From assembly GCF_027111275.1 (NCBI RefSeq), contig NZ_CP114286.1, positions 2,480,001 to 2,544,000 of the forward strand: 64,000 nucleotides of DNA, read 5' to 3'. Every line of letters starts with the position of its first letter. Position 1 is the stretch's first letter. A program made the position numbers and the translations under genes. The notes under the pieces were generated by a model. The model saw only the letters and a program-made list of their open reading frames with translations, was not told the origin of the DNA and made no database searches. Below are positions 7,698-16,712 of this stretch, one piece after another. The DNA is from Flavobacterium luteolum. GTDB lineage: Bacteria; Bacteroidota; Bacteroidia; Flavobacteriales; Flavobacteriaceae.

Positions 7698-7913
7698 GTA
7701 TTTTCTGTTGTCAAACAAAAATAATATAACAAATTCACGTATAAGGTTGTAAATAAACAAATTAGAGGCGGTTATTTTTTTCTTTTTATAATTTTTAAAG
7801 TGAAATTTCTCTTTTTTCATATAAATTAAAGTGAAATTTAAGTATTTTAAAAGAAATAAAAATAAATCTGTAATTTTGCTTTAAACAAAAAATCACACAC
7901 AACTTAAAAACTT

Positions 7914-9518
7914 ATGGACACTAATACAGTTTTCGCGCAATCGATTTCGTTAAAAGAGTTAGGAATTGAAAATGCAAAAGTTCGTTATCAACTATCTGCA
8001 GATGAATTACATGCGATTACTTTGCAGTCAGGTCAAGGTGTTGAAAATTCTACTGGAGCGTTAGCAATTAATACAGGTGAATTTACAGGCCGTTCTCCAC
8101 AAGATCGTTTTATCGTAAAAGATGATATCACTAAAGATCAAGTTTGGTGGGGAAATGTAAATATCCCTTTTGAGCCCCAAGCTTTTGAAAAGCTTTATAA
8201 TAAGGTAACAGCATTTTTATCAGACAAAGAAGTTTTTGTTCGCGATTCTTATGTGTGTTCCGATCCAAATTATAGATTAAATGTTCGTGTTGTAACAGAA
8301 ACTGCTTGGTCAAACTTGTTTTGCTACAATATGTTCTTAAGACCAGAAGATTCAGAACTGGCTAATTTTACTCCAGAATGGACAGTAGTTTGCGCTCCAA
8401 GTTTTATGGCAGATCCTGCTGTAGACGGAACACGCCAGTCTAATTTTGCTATTTTAGATTTTACTAAAAAAATTGCTTTAATTGGTGGAACAGGTTATAC
8501 AGGAGAAATGAAGAAAGGAATTTTCTCTGCATTAAACTTTATTCTTCCAGTTTTCAAAAATACACTTCCAATGCACTGCAGCGCCAATGTTGGTGAGGCA
8601 GGAGATACAGCAATCTTCTTCGGATTGTCTGGTACTGGTAAAACAACTTTATCTGCAGATCCAGAGCGTAAATTAATTGGAGACGACGAGCACGGCTGGA
8701 CAAACGAAAACACTGTTTTCAATTTTGAAGGTGGATGCTACGCAAAAGTGATTAATTTAACAGAAGAAAATGAACCAGACATTTTTAGAGCAATCAAAAA
8801 AGGAGCGCTTTTAGAAAATGTGGTTTTCAAAGCAGGAACAAACGTAGTTGATTTTGACGATGTTTCTATTACACAAAATACTCGTGTAAGTTACCCAATT
8901 ACACATATTGATAATGTTCAGCCAGGTTTGGTTGGACACAATCCAAAAAATATATTTTTCTTAACAGCAGATTCTTTCGGAATTTTGCCTCCAATCTCAA
9001 GATTGACTCCAGGTCAGGCAGCGTACCACTTTATTTCTGGATATACAGCAAAAGTTGCTGGAACAGAAGCGGGTGTAACAGAGCCTCAGCCTAATTTCTC
9101 TGCTTGTTTTGGAGCGCCATTTATGCCTTTGCACCCAACGCGTTATGCTGAAATGTTGAGCAAAAAAATGAAAGATGCGGGCGTAAAAGTGTGGTTAATC
9201 AATACAGGATGGACTGGAGGAGCTTACGGAACAGGAAGCCGTATGAAGCTTAAATATACTCGTGCTATGATTACTGCTGCATTAAAAGGAGAATTAAACG
9301 ATTTAGCGTTTAAAAATCATGAAGTATTTGGAATTGAAATTCCTCAAGATTGTCCAAATGTTCCAGTGGAAATTTTAAATCCTAGAAACACTTGGGAAGA
9401 CAAAGATTTATACGATAAAAAAGCGTTGGAATTAGCACATAAATTCAAAGCTAATTTCGCCAAATTTGAAGAGTTTGCAAATGCTGAAATCTTAGCAGGT
9501 GCACCGATTACAGAATAA
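7914..9518 (+). CDS. pckA: Phosphoenolpyruvate carboxykinase (ATP)
   Basis: The 534-residue product has the usual length of ATP-dependent PEP carboxykinase, which converts oxaloacetate plus ATP to PEP, CO2 and ADP in the first step of gluconeogenesis. Visible motifs are the kinase-1a P-loop G237-L-S-G-T-G-K243-T-T, the metal-binding block L-I-G-D-D-E-H-G-W just after it, H-C-S-A-N near 221, and N-T-G-E-F-T-G-R-S-P near 53-62. It stands alone between the DUF423 gene and a strong terminator. Its presence fits an organism that grows on amino acids and organic acids. Confidence 0.97.
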   Translation: MDTNTVFAQSISLKELGIENAKVRYQLSADELHAITLQSGQGVENSTGALAINTGEFTGRSPQDRFIVKDDITKDQVWWGNVNIPFEPQAFEKLYNKVTAFLSDKEVFVRDSYVCSDPNYRLNVRVVTETAWSNLFCYNMFLRPEDSELANFTPEWTVVCAPSFMADPAVDGTRQSNFAILDFTKKIALIGGTGYTGEMKKGIFSALNFILPVFKNTLPMHCSANVGEAGDTAIFFGLSGTGKTTLSADPERKLIGDDEHGWTNENTVFNFEGGCYAKVINLTEENEPDIFRAIKKGALLENVVFKAGTNVVDFDDVSITQNTRVSYPITHIDNVQPGLVGHNPKNIFFLTADSFGILPPISRLTPGQAAYHFISGYTAKVAGTEAGVTEPQPNFSACFGAPFMPLHPTRYAEMLSKKMKDAGVKVWLINTGWTGGAYGTGSRMKLKYTRAMITAALKGELNDLAFKNHEVFGIEIPQDCPNVPVEILNPRNTWEDKDLYDKKALELAHKFKANFAKFEEFANAEILAGAPITE

Positions 9519-9540
9519 AAGGAATTATTTAATTCAAAAT

Positions 9541-9576
9541 AAAAAAGCTGTTCAGAAATGAACAGCTTTTTTTTGT
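9541..9576 (+). terminator. Rho-independent terminator of pckA
   Basis: AAAAAAGCTGTTCA (9541-9554) and TGAACAGCTTTTTT (9559-9572) form a perfect stem with GAAA loop, followed by more T. Confidence 0.9.
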
Positions 9577-9603
9577 TTTTTGTGTCTGTCTGATACTGTT
9601 TGC

Positions 9604-9672
9604 TTGTCTCCTTGAGCGAAGTCGAAGGGCGTTCCAATTGGAAACTGGGCTTCGACTTCGCTCAGCCTGACA
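9604..9672. repeat. Palindromic repeat, GAGCGAAGTCGAAG family, intergenic copy
   Basis: CTTGAGCGAAGTCGAAG on the left pairs with CTTCGACTTCGCTCAG on the right around a loop of about 20 bases. The family recurs at 29582-29646 and, as coding fragments, at 17611-17669 and 29255-29279. Confidence 0.9.
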
Positions 9673-9764
9673 ATGAGTACTTTTTAAAGACATTGAAACG
9701 CAGTTTTCAGCACAGTTTAAAGGAAAGTACTGAAAAACTGCAATTTCAAATCAACACTGAATCT

Positions 9765-10823
9765 TTATTTCTTCGTTTCGTCTATACGTTTTTGGATTAA
9801 ATCCCAAGTATAATAGTGGAAAGTCATTCCGTTGCTCATCGCTACGAAAAGTCCGTTTTTGAATTTTGGCCCTAAGTTTACGTTTGTCACATCTGCACCA
9901 TCACATTCAATCGTCGAAGTTGGAACTTCTGCCAATAATGGATGATTGTTTGGATTTCCGTTGGCACCTTCTCTCGGGTAAACCATAAAAGAGTTTGCCT
10001 GTTGGTTGGATACTAAAATATATCCTGTAGAATCTGTTTTTTTGTAAATCGCGATTCCTTCATGGTCTGCTTTGAAATCTTTCTGACCAAAGAAAGCCAA
10101 TTCTTTATTATCGTTTAAAGCTGGATCTGCTTTGTATTTTCTTATTCCAGCCTGTTCATCGCAATAGTACACAAAGCCTAATTCGTTGTCTACTGCAATA
10201 GCCTCAATTTCTTTTTTACCGCTATATGTTCCGAATTTGCGAACCACTTTTGCTGTCGCGAATTTTCCGTTTCCAGAAAGTTCATATTGCCATAAATAAC
10301 TTCCAGAAGGACCCGTTTTTCTTCCTACAATAGCAAAAATCTTCCCATCGCTTGGGCGAGTGTATAATGAAACTCCCATTGGATCGCGTTGTGCTTCTCC
10401 TTCAAAAACAGGAATTCCGCCGTTATCAATTGGCTCTAAATCAGGTAAACTAAAAATTCTGATTTTGTTTTCTTCACGTTCAGTTGTTACGGCAACATCT
10501 ACTTTTTTTCCGTCAATAATTAATCCGTAAGCGATATCCACATTGTTAGGACGTTTTAGCGGAATTGATTTTTTAAGGATTTTTCCATTCAAATCAAAAG
10601 CATACAAACCTCCGTCTGTGTCTTTATCTGTTCCAACAATAATACTTTTTGAAGCATCTGTAGGGTTTATCCAAATAGAAGGATCGTCTGTATCGTGAGG
10701 TAGTGCTTCTGTAACGGCTGTTGGTTTTACAGCGTTTGGCTGAACTGGCGCTAATTTATCGTTTTTGCAAGCTGTAAAAGCTAAGCTTAAAAGTAAAAAA
10801 GCGACTAAAGATTTATTTTTCAT
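9765..10823 (-). CDS. Beta-propeller 3-phytase, lipoprotein
   Basis: The start chosen is ATG at 10823 (352 residues), because it places a lipoprotein signal K-N-K...L-A-F-T-A-C directly at the N-terminus; the longer frame runs into a hairpin. The mature protein matches beta-propeller phytases: D-T-D-D-P-S-I-W-I near the start, V-G-T-D-K-D-T-D-G-G-L-Y, repeated K-x-E-x-E-A-I-A-V-D and D-H-E-G-I-A-I-Y blade motifs, with many acidic calcium ligands. It releases phosphate from phytate at the cell surface or in the periplasm. The TonB-dependent receptor gene lies just upstream on the same strand, indicating a phytate or inositol-phosphate uptake unit. Confidence 0.88.
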   Translation of the reverse strand: MKNKSLVAFLLLSLAFTACKNDKLAPVQPNAVKPTAVTEALPHDTDDPSIWINPTDASKSIIVGTDKDTDGGLYAFDLNGKILKKSIPLKRPNNVDIAYGLIIDGKKVDVAVTTEREENKIRIFSLPDLEPIDNGGIPVFEGEAQRDPMGVSLYTRPSDGKIFAIVGRKTGPSGSYLWQYELSGNGKFATAKVVRKFGTYSGKKEIEAIAVDNELGFVYYCDEQAGIRKYKADPALNDNKELAFFGQKDFKADHEGIAIYKKTDSTGYILVSNQQANSFMVYPREGANGNPNNHPLLAEVPTSTIECDGADVTNVNLGPKFKNGLFVAMSNGMTFHYYTWDLIQKRIDETKK

Positions 10824-10846
10824 TTGTATAGTATATTTTAATGCAA

Positions 10847-10873
10847 TTAGACAGAGCATTAAACTCTGTCTAA
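10847..10873 (-). other. Hairpin between receptor and phytase genes
   Basis: TTAGACAGAG (10847-10856) and CTCTGTCTAA (10864-10873) form a perfect 10-bp stem with a 7-base loop. On the minus strand no T run follows, so it may be a processing or stability element that sets different levels of receptor and phytase rather than a full terminator. Confidence 0.55.
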
Positions 10874-10899
10874 TTTAAGAATTTTATAAAAGTGCAGAA

Positions 10900-13710
10900 T
10901 TACAAGTCTAATTTCAATCCGAAATTGTAACGTGGCTGGTAGTATTCTGCTTGTTTAGTATGAGCAGCAACTCCTTGGTAGTAACGTAACGGCTGGTTTG
11001 TTAAATTATTTGCCTCAGCAAAAACACGTAATTGCTTTGTGATCTTATAAGAAGCATTTGCATCTAAGAAAAACTGCTTGTCATAGTAACTGTCTTTGTA
11101 AGACTCAGAACCTAATTCATCTAAATAATCAGATGTAAAGTTGGTTGAGATTCTAGCAGAGAAACGTTTGTTTTCCCAAGATAAAGATCCGTTAAACATG
11201 TGAGGCGTTGTTCCAGGAAGACTAATGTCGTTTCTTTCGTTTCCATCTTCATCAGCAATTCCGCTTGCTTTAGATTTTGTATAAGTATAATTTAAATAGA
11301 TACCAAAACCTTTTAAGAACTTACCAGGCAAGAAATCTAATTGACGCTGAATAGCAACTTCAAAACCGTAAACGTCAACATTTTCTCCGTTTCTTGATTG
11401 TAAAAATGACCAGTTTTCTCCTGCTGGAATTGGATTTGCCTGATTTGGAAAATCGGCAGCAAATTTTTCGGCAGTATATTGGTTGTCACTATAGTTGTAA
11501 ATGAAATCATTTAATCTTTTGTAGAAAACACCTCCAGAAATTAAACCAACAGATTTGAAATAGTTCTCTGCCATAAAATCATAGTTGTATGAATATGTAG
11601 CATTAAGATCTGGATTTCCAGCTGTGATTTCTTTATCGGCCGCAATGTTATTTACATAAGGAGCCAATGCGTAATAGTTTGGTCTAGCTAATGCTGTTGT
11701 AGCAGCAGCTCTTAAAACTAGATCTTTTGTTGCGTTGTATTGTAATGAAATACTTGGCAATAAATTAGTGTAAGAGTTGGTATTGTTGATTTTGCTTTCT
11801 AATTCTTCTTCATCTAATACACGGTTTCCTGTATAATCGATATGCGTATTTTCAACACGGAAACCTAAAACCATAGAAAGTTTATCGTTAAAATCCTGAT
11901 CCCATCTTACGTAAGCAGCAGTAATTCTTTCTTTAGCATTGTAGTTTACCGCTAAATATTCTGCTGGATCTGCTTCTTTTTCAAATAGAGAAGCATTGTT
12001 CAAATCTAAACTTCCTAAGAAAGAAGCCGAAGCGAAAGTTCCCGGCACATATTTATTTCCTGGATTAAAATCTTTTCCGTCATAATAACTTGTTGGAACT
12101 TGAGATAATAATTCCATATCGTCGTTTAGCGGAGTATAAGAATAGAACATATTGTTTCTTTCTTTTTCTTTTAAACGAAGTCTAAGACCAGTTCTCAATC
12201 TTCCTTTTTCTCCAGCAATTACAGAGAAAGGGAAACGGATATTTACTTTAGCACCAAACTCGCTTTCGCTAGTTTCGTCTGTGTTTTCAGTAACAGAATC
12301 AAATTTAAATTCGTCAACAGATTCGCCAACAGTTGTCATTAAAGGAAATCTGATATCAGATAAATCTTCGAACATTTCTAAACCTTTCTGACGGTATTCG
12401 ATATAACGCTCACCTGGACGGTATTCTCTAGCTTTTGCATAGTTAGCAGACCAGTCTAAGTCTAATGCAGAATTGATTAAGTGCTCTCCACGAATAGAAT
12501 AGTTTTGTACTCTTTGGTCTTCTAATCTTCTGTTTTTGTTTCTATTATTGTCTAAACCACCTTTTGTCTGACGTTTTACACGACCTTCAAAACCAACAAT
12601 TTCTTCACCATTATAAAGTGGCTCAATATCATCGTAAGTAGTTCTAAAGCGGTTTTCTCTATCATCTCTCCAGTTGTAGATTGCATTTGCAAAAATGGTA
12701 TTGTTGTCATTGAATTTATAATCTAAAGCAACAGATGCACTACGACGGATACGCTGTACATCATATTTTCTAATTTCAGATGCTTGTAAGTACTCATTTC
12801 CAAAATCATCTTTTACCCATTCGTTTTCGATGTTATCAGAACCGTAATCTACATTATTGTATGATCCGCTAAAAACGACTCCTAATTTATCGTTTGCAAA
12901 ACGGTTACCATAAACTAAACCAGCAGTGTAAGAAGCGTGATCGCGAATTGGTAAATATCCTCCAGCTAGAGTTGCAGAAATTCTTTCTCCGTTTGGAGTT
13001 GCTCTTGTAATTAAGTTTACAGAACCTCCAATTGCGTCAGCATCCATATCAGATGTAAGCGTTTTGTTTACTTCGATTGTAGAAATCATATCAGACGGAA
13101 TTAAGTCCATTTGTACGTTTCTATTATCTCCTTCAGCAGATGGAATTCTGTCGCCATTTAAAGTTACAGAGTTCAAAGACGGAGCCAAACCTCTAATAAT
13201 AATGTTACGTGCTTCACCTTGGTCATTTTGCATGGTAATACCAGGAACGCGCTTTAAAGCGTCTCCCACGTTAGCATCTGGGAAACGACCCATTTGATCA
13301 GAAGAGATTACGTTTCCGATATTTTTATTGTTTTTCTGCTGATTAAGTGCTTTTGCCTGACCTTTTAAGATGTCTCCAACAACAACTTCTTTCAGCTCAT
13401 TTTCGGAAGCTTTAAGTGCAAAGTCGATTACATTATTTCTTCCTTGCTCTACTTTTATTTCTTGTGTTAAAGTAGTGTATCCAATATATTTTACTTCAAC
13501 TTTGTAAGTTCCTTCATTAATATTTAATAATTCGAAACGACCGTTATAATCAGAAACGGTGTATTTTTTCTCGCCTACAATTTGAACCATAGCTCCAGGA
13601 AGAGGCAGTTTGTCATCAGCATCCAATATCTTTCCAGAGATAATGGCCTTCTGTGCAAAACCTGTAAAGGCGAATAAAAAGAATGCGGTTAATAGATAAA
13701 ATTTTTTCAT
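10900..13710 (-). CDS. TonB-dependent receptor, phytase-linked
   Basis: The 936-residue outer-membrane receptor has a signal peptide (cleavage near G-F-A-Q), a carboxypeptidase-regulatory-like beta-sandwich (residues about 22-105), then a TonB plug (F-P-D-A-N-V-G-D-A-L-K-R-V-P-G-I, I-I-I-R-G-L-A-P, D-A-D-A-I-G-G-S-V-N-L-I-T-R) and a long beta-barrel ending in a terminal aromatic-hydrophobic strand F-G-L-K-L-D-L. It is a CirA/FhuE-like type rather than SusC (no SusD partner). It lies 77 bp upstream of the phytase gene in the same direction, so the likely cargo is phytate or its breakdown products; this is inferred from context. Confidence 0.9.
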   Translation of the reverse strand: MKKFYLLTAFFLFAFTGFAQKAIISGKILDADDKLPLPGAMVQIVGEKKYTVSDYNGRFELLNINEGTYKVEVKYIGYTTLTQEIKVEQGRNNVIDFALKASENELKEVVVGDILKGQAKALNQQKNNKNIGNVISSDQMGRFPDANVGDALKRVPGITMQNDQGEARNIIIRGLAPSLNSVTLNGDRIPSAEGDNRNVQMDLIPSDMISTIEVNKTLTSDMDADAIGGSVNLITRATPNGERISATLAGGYLPIRDHASYTAGLVYGNRFANDKLGVVFSGSYNNVDYGSDNIENEWVKDDFGNEYLQASEIRKYDVQRIRRSASVALDYKFNDNNTIFANAIYNWRDDRENRFRTTYDDIEPLYNGEEIVGFEGRVKRQTKGGLDNNRNKNRRLEDQRVQNYSIRGEHLINSALDLDWSANYAKAREYRPGERYIEYRQKGLEMFEDLSDIRFPLMTTVGESVDEFKFDSVTENTDETSESEFGAKVNIRFPFSVIAGEKGRLRTGLRLRLKEKERNNMFYSYTPLNDDMELLSQVPTSYYDGKDFNPGNKYVPGTFASASFLGSLDLNNASLFEKEADPAEYLAVNYNAKERITAAYVRWDQDFNDKLSMVLGFRVENTHIDYTGNRVLDEEELESKINNTNSYTNLLPSISLQYNATKDLVLRAAATTALARPNYYALAPYVNNIAADKEITAGNPDLNATYSYNYDFMAENYFKSVGLISGGVFYKRLNDFIYNYSDNQYTAEKFAADFPNQANPIPAGENWSFLQSRNGENVDVYGFEVAIQRQLDFLPGKFLKGFGIYLNYTYTKSKASGIADEDGNERNDISLPGTTPHMFNGSLSWENKRFSARISTNFTSDYLDELGSESYKDSYYDKQFFLDANASYKITKQLRVFAEANNLTNQPLRYYQGVAAHTKQAEYYQPRYNFGLKLDL

Positions 13711-13780
13711 TGTGTGTGTTTAGTTTGATTTTCGATTGCGAAACTAAGGCCTGCGTATTACTAAAGCCTTGAAAAAAAAT

Positions 13781-13839
13781 TAACATAGTGTTATGATTCC
13801 TAGTCAACATTAGAAATAGATTAATGTTAAAATAACATT
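13781..13839. promoter_or_regulatory. Two dyads upstream of the phytate receptor
   Basis: TAACA-TAG-TGTTA (13781-13793) and AATGTTA-AAA-TAACATT (13823-13839) have perfect arms and the same TAACA/TGTTA half-sites in opposite order. They lie 70-130 bp before the receptor start, in the gap between the divergent receptor and DUF4407 genes. They may be operators, and phosphate control would make sense, but the regulator is unknown. Confidence 0.4.
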
Positions 13840-13887
13840 TAAGAAAAAAAGGAATTTTATAGAGTCAAGTAAAAACAAATCAACTAT

Positions 13888-13921
13888 TTGCCTGAGAATT
13901 AAATTTTTGGCGTTAAATTTG
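13888..13921 (+). promoter_or_regulatory. Candidate promoter of the DUF4407 gene
   Basis: TTG at 13888-13890 and TAAATTTG at 13914-13921 match the -33/-7 boxes with a 23-base spacer, the long end of the accepted range. The box lies 31 bp before the ATG. Confidence 0.45.
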
Positions 13922-13952
13922 CCGTATCAATCACAATCAAAAATCATCAATC

Positions 13953-15053
13953 ATGTTAAAACAATTTTTTATCCTATGTTCAGGAGCCGACCGTGATCTC
14001 TTGAAAGACTGCTCAGAAGGCGAACAAACCAAATATGTTGGTATTGGCGCCACAGTATTCTTTACAGCAGTAATGGCTTTTCTAGCCAGTGCTTATGCGC
14101 TTTTTACTGTTTTCGATTCTATTTATCCTGCTTTAATTTTCGGATTTGTTTGGAGTTTACTGATCTTCAATTTAGACCGATTTATCGTTTCTACTATTAA
14201 AAAAAGAGATCGTTTCTTAGACGAATTTCTGCAGGCAACTCCGCGTATTGCTTTGGCTATTATTATTGCTATTGTAATTTCGAAACCTTTGGAGATTAAA
14301 ATCTTCGAAAAAGAAATCAATACCGTTTTGTTGAAAGAGAAAAACGAAATGGAATTGGCCAACAAAAAACAAATCGGAACATATTTCAAAACAGACTTAG
14401 ATAAGAATAAAGCAGAAATAGCTGCTTTAAAAGCTGATATTGTAAAGAAAGAAAAAGAAGTAAACGATTTGTATTCGGTTTATATTACCGAAGCCGAAGG
14501 AACTGCTGGAACTAAAAAGCTAGGCAAAGGGCCAGTTTATAAAGAGAAACGCGAAAAGCACGATGCTGCTTTAAAAGAATTCGAAACGCTGAAAAAGACC
14601 AACGAAGCTAAAATTGCCGAAAAAGAAAAAGCAGGCGTACAGCTTCAAGCCGATTTAGACAAAAAGGTTTCGCAAACACAGCCAATCATTGAAGGTTTCG
14701 ACGGACTAATGGCGCGTATTAATGCATTGAACAAACTGCCTTGGCTGCCGTCATTTTTCATTATGCTGTTGTTTTTAGCTATTGAAACATCTCCGATTAT
14801 CGCTAAATTATTAGCACCAAAAGGAGAATTCGATTTCAAGCAAGAAGAAGCCGAAACAGCCATGAAAGCGACTTTGGCACAAAACAAATACCAACGTGAA
14901 TTATTAGTTAAAACTAGTGCCGAAATGCATGATAAAGTCTACGCTGATATTGCAGAAGATAAAGGTTTATTTGATCTGCAGCGAAAAAATGCAAAAGAGT
15001 TACTAGAACTGCAATCGCATAAATTTGTAGAAAAACAAAAAGCTACGCTTTAG
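13953..15053 (+). CDS. DUF4407 membrane protein with coiled coil
   Basis: This 366-residue integral membrane protein has paired hydrophobic segments at about 30-75 and another near 92-112. A long charged coiled coil follows (about 125-245, rich in K/E/A), then a membrane segment near 262-280 and a charged tail. The N-terminal C-S-G-A-D-R-x-L-L-K-D-C and the N-L-D-R-F-I-V-S-T block are characteristic of DUF4407, a family of unknown function. The gene is monocistronic, and its stop codon overlaps the first base of a long inverted repeat. It converges on the PH/SHOCT gene. Confidence 0.85.
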   Translation: MLKQFFILCSGADRDLLKDCSEGEQTKYVGIGATVFFTAVMAFLASAYALFTVFDSIYPALIFGFVWSLLIFNLDRFIVSTIKKRDRFLDEFLQATPRIALAIIIAIVISKPLEIKIFEKEINTVLLKEKNEMELANKKQIGTYFKTDLDKNKAEIAALKADIVKKEKEVNDLYSVYITEAEGTAGTKKLGKGPVYKEKREKHDAALKEFETLKKTNEAKIAEKEKAGVQLQADLDKKVSQTQPIIEGFDGLMARINALNKLPWLPSFFIMLLFLAIETSPIIAKLLAPKGEFDFKQEEAETAMKATLAQNKYQRELLVKTSAEMHDKVYADIAEDKGLFDLQRKNAKELLELQSHKFVEKQKATL

Positions 15054-15193
15054 TCTTAAAGTCAAAAGTCGAAAGTCTCAAAGTCGAATTGCAGATTTAA
15101 AAAGAACAAGCCAGAAATAGAAATTCTATTTCTGGCTTTTATTATTTAGACAAAGTCAAAAACTTTAAGACTTTCGACTTTTGACTTTAAGAC
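15053..15193. repeat. Long inverted repeat with 26-bp perfect arms
   Basis: The arms 15053-15078 and 15168-15193 (core AGTCAAAAGTCGAAAGTC and its complement) are exact reverse complements. The left arm starts in the stop codon of the DUF4407 gene and the right arm ends 5 bp before the end of the next gene. The terminator described next sits in the loop. Confidence 0.92.
15108..15142. terminator. Hairpin terminator inside the inverted repeat
   Basis: AAGCCAGAAATAGAA pairs with TTCTATTTCTGGCTT around the middle (15108-15138), followed by TT on the plus side and preceded by A-rich sequence. It serves the convergent DUF4407 and PH/SHOCT genes. Confidence 0.8.
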
Positions 15194-15197
15194 TAAC

Positions 15198-15911
15198 CTA
15201 CATATAGCTTAATATCTCTTTTTTGTAAGCGTCATATTCTCCTTGCATGATTAAACCATTGTCAAGAAGTTTTTTATAATTCTGTAATTTATCAAAAAGT
15301 TCTTCTTTAGATAAATCGCTTAATTTGCGTTCTCCTGTTGGTTGAGCTGGCTGAGTTGGAAGCGGTTCGTAAGTTTCTGTAACAGCAGGAGCAGCTGGTA
15401 AAATTTCAGCAAAGCTTGTTACTTCTTCTGTTTCTACTTCTTCGATTTCTTCCTCTGCTTCTTCTTCAAAAGCAGGTTCAGCAGTTTCTTGAATTGGAGC
15501 TGTCGTTTGAACAGGATTTTTCAATAAATCCAATTGTTCTTTAGCGTAAGTATAAATTTTTCTAGCCTGAATTTTTGGAATATAATCAATAGAAACGGCT
15601 AAATCTGTTTTAGTGCCAAATGAAAATTCAGAACCTAAAATGTTTTCTTTTACAAAAGTACTTGCAATATCATCCCAAGTATAATCTGTAAAATCCATAG
15701 AAAGACCTAGATTTTTAGGCTTGCAGATAATGATACGTTTGTTTGTTAATACAATACTATCAGGAAAAACAGTGATTGCAGGTTTTTTTTGCACTGCAAT
15801 GTATCCAACTTCTTCGCCTTTCATCAATAAATCTGTGAGTTTCGAAGTGATTTTTTCAATCGCTTTTGGATCTTGTTCTTCGTTTAGAAATTTTTTAAAT
15901 TGTTCTTTCAT
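15198..15911 (-). CDS. PH-domain protein with acidic linker and SHOCT domain
   Basis: The 237-residue protein has no signal peptide. Residues about 1-130 resemble a YokE-type bacterial PH domain (G-Y-I-A-V-Q-K-K-P-A-I-T-V-F, then L-T-N-K-R-I-I-I-C-K-P, then W-D-D-I). A Glu-rich low-complexity linker follows (about 147-168), then a Pro-rich stretch and a C-terminal SHOCT helix pair (L-F-D-K-L-Q-N-Y-K-K-L-L-D-N-G-L-I-M). Such proteins are cytoplasmic or membrane-associated and of unknown function. It converges on the DUF4407 membrane protein across a hairpin; whether they act together is not known. Confidence 0.8.
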   Translation of the reverse strand: MKEQFKKFLNEEQDPKAIEKITSKLTDLLMKGEEVGYIAVQKKPAITVFPDSIVLTNKRIIICKPKNLGLSMDFTDYTWDDIASTFVKENILGSEFSFGTKTDLAVSIDYIPKIQARKIYTYAKEQLDLLKNPVQTTAPIQETAEPAFEEEAEEEIEEVETEEVTSFAEILPAAPAVTETYEPLPTQPAQPTGERKLSDLSKEELFDKLQNYKKLLDNGLIMQGEYDAYKKEILSYM

Positions 15912-15995
15912 GATGCTATAAAATGCTAATTTGCAAACTGATTCGGGTTGTTAAGTTTTGATCTCACCCTGCAAATGTAATGCCTAATTTTTTAA

Positions 15996-16355
15996 TTAGA
16001 TAATTTCGTTCTGAATTTTCTTTGTCAAACTTTTGAAAACCAAATCATACGAATGGTCTATCAATTCTTTGACGAATCTGTCTGGAAGATTTCCGTTTAA
16101 AGCGATCGTATTCCAATGGACTTTGCTCATATGATAACCTGGCTGAATTTCGTCATATTCGGCTCTGAGTTCTTGTGCTCGGTCTGGATCGCATTTTAAA
16201 TTGACAGACGCTTCGTTTTTTTCCCACTGGGATAAAGAAGATAAAGCAAACATTTTTCCACCTACTTTAAAAACCAGCGTATCTTCATCAAAAGGAAAGT
16301 GCTCGCTTACACCTTTTTTCGACAAACAATATTCGTAAAACGTTTCTAAATTCAT
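15996..16355 (-). CDS. MmcQ/YjbR family protein
   Basis: This 119-residue cytoplasmic protein has the MmcQ/YjbR (CyaY-like fold) pattern: Y-C-L-S-K-K-G-V-S-E-H-F-P-F-D near the start, V-F-K-V-G-G-K-M-F-A-L in the middle, K-C-D-P-D-R-A and the H-W-N-T-I-A-L motif near residues 81-87. Members are often annotated as DNA-binding; no precise role is established. It is the distal gene of a compact minus-strand cluster with the DUF4260 and GNAT genes (6 bp gap). Confidence 0.88.
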   Translation of the reverse strand: MNLETFYEYCLSKKGVSEHFPFDEDTLVFKVGGKMFALSSLSQWEKNEASVNLKCDPDRAQELRAEYDEIQPGYHMSKVHWNTIALNGNLPDRFVKELIDHSYDLVFKSLTKKIQNEII

Positions 16356-16361
16356 AATTGC

Positions 16362-16712
16362 TTATTTACCAATTTCACCTAAATGTGTGTATTTAAAACC
16401 TTTTTCATATTTCAGTCCATAACCAAAAACACGATCCATTGCTGAATGCGAAAATAGAATAATTCCTGTTAATTGAATGCTCTCAATACTTAAATAACAT
16501 CCTAAACCATAAATTAAAAGCGCAATTCCTTTATGATGGAAAATATTGTATAGTAGTGCACCCGTTTTATTGCCAAAAGCATATCCAATCATAGATAAAT
16601 CTGGACTTAAAATTAAAGCCAAAAACCACCACCATTCATAGTTTAAACGGTTAAAAAGGAAAATTCCGAGAATAAATAATGCGACTTCTTCTAGTTTTAA
16701 GACTGTTTTCAT
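16362..16712 (-). CDS. DUF4260 family membrane protein
   Basis: The 116-residue polytopic membrane protein has hydrophobic stretches at about 10-35, 50-60 and 64-92 and the family hallmarks S-P-D-L-S-M-I-G-Y, Y-N-I-F-H-H-K and H-S-A-M-D-R-V-F-G-Y-G-L-K-Y. These are the DUF4260 pattern, function unknown. Its start overlaps the stop of the GNAT gene by 4 bp, so the two are translationally coupled. Confidence 0.85.
   Translation of the reverse strand: MKTVLKLEEVALFILGIFLFNRLNYEWWWFLALILSPDLSMIGYAFGNKTGALLYNIFHHKGIALLIYGLGCYLSIESIQLTGIILFSHSAMDRVFGYGLKYEKGFKYTHLGEIGK

Noticed and set aside
9600..9800. Plus-strand frame of 66 codons after pckA
   Set aside because: It is a translation of the GAGCGAAGTCGAAG repeat and then antisense to the phytase gene.
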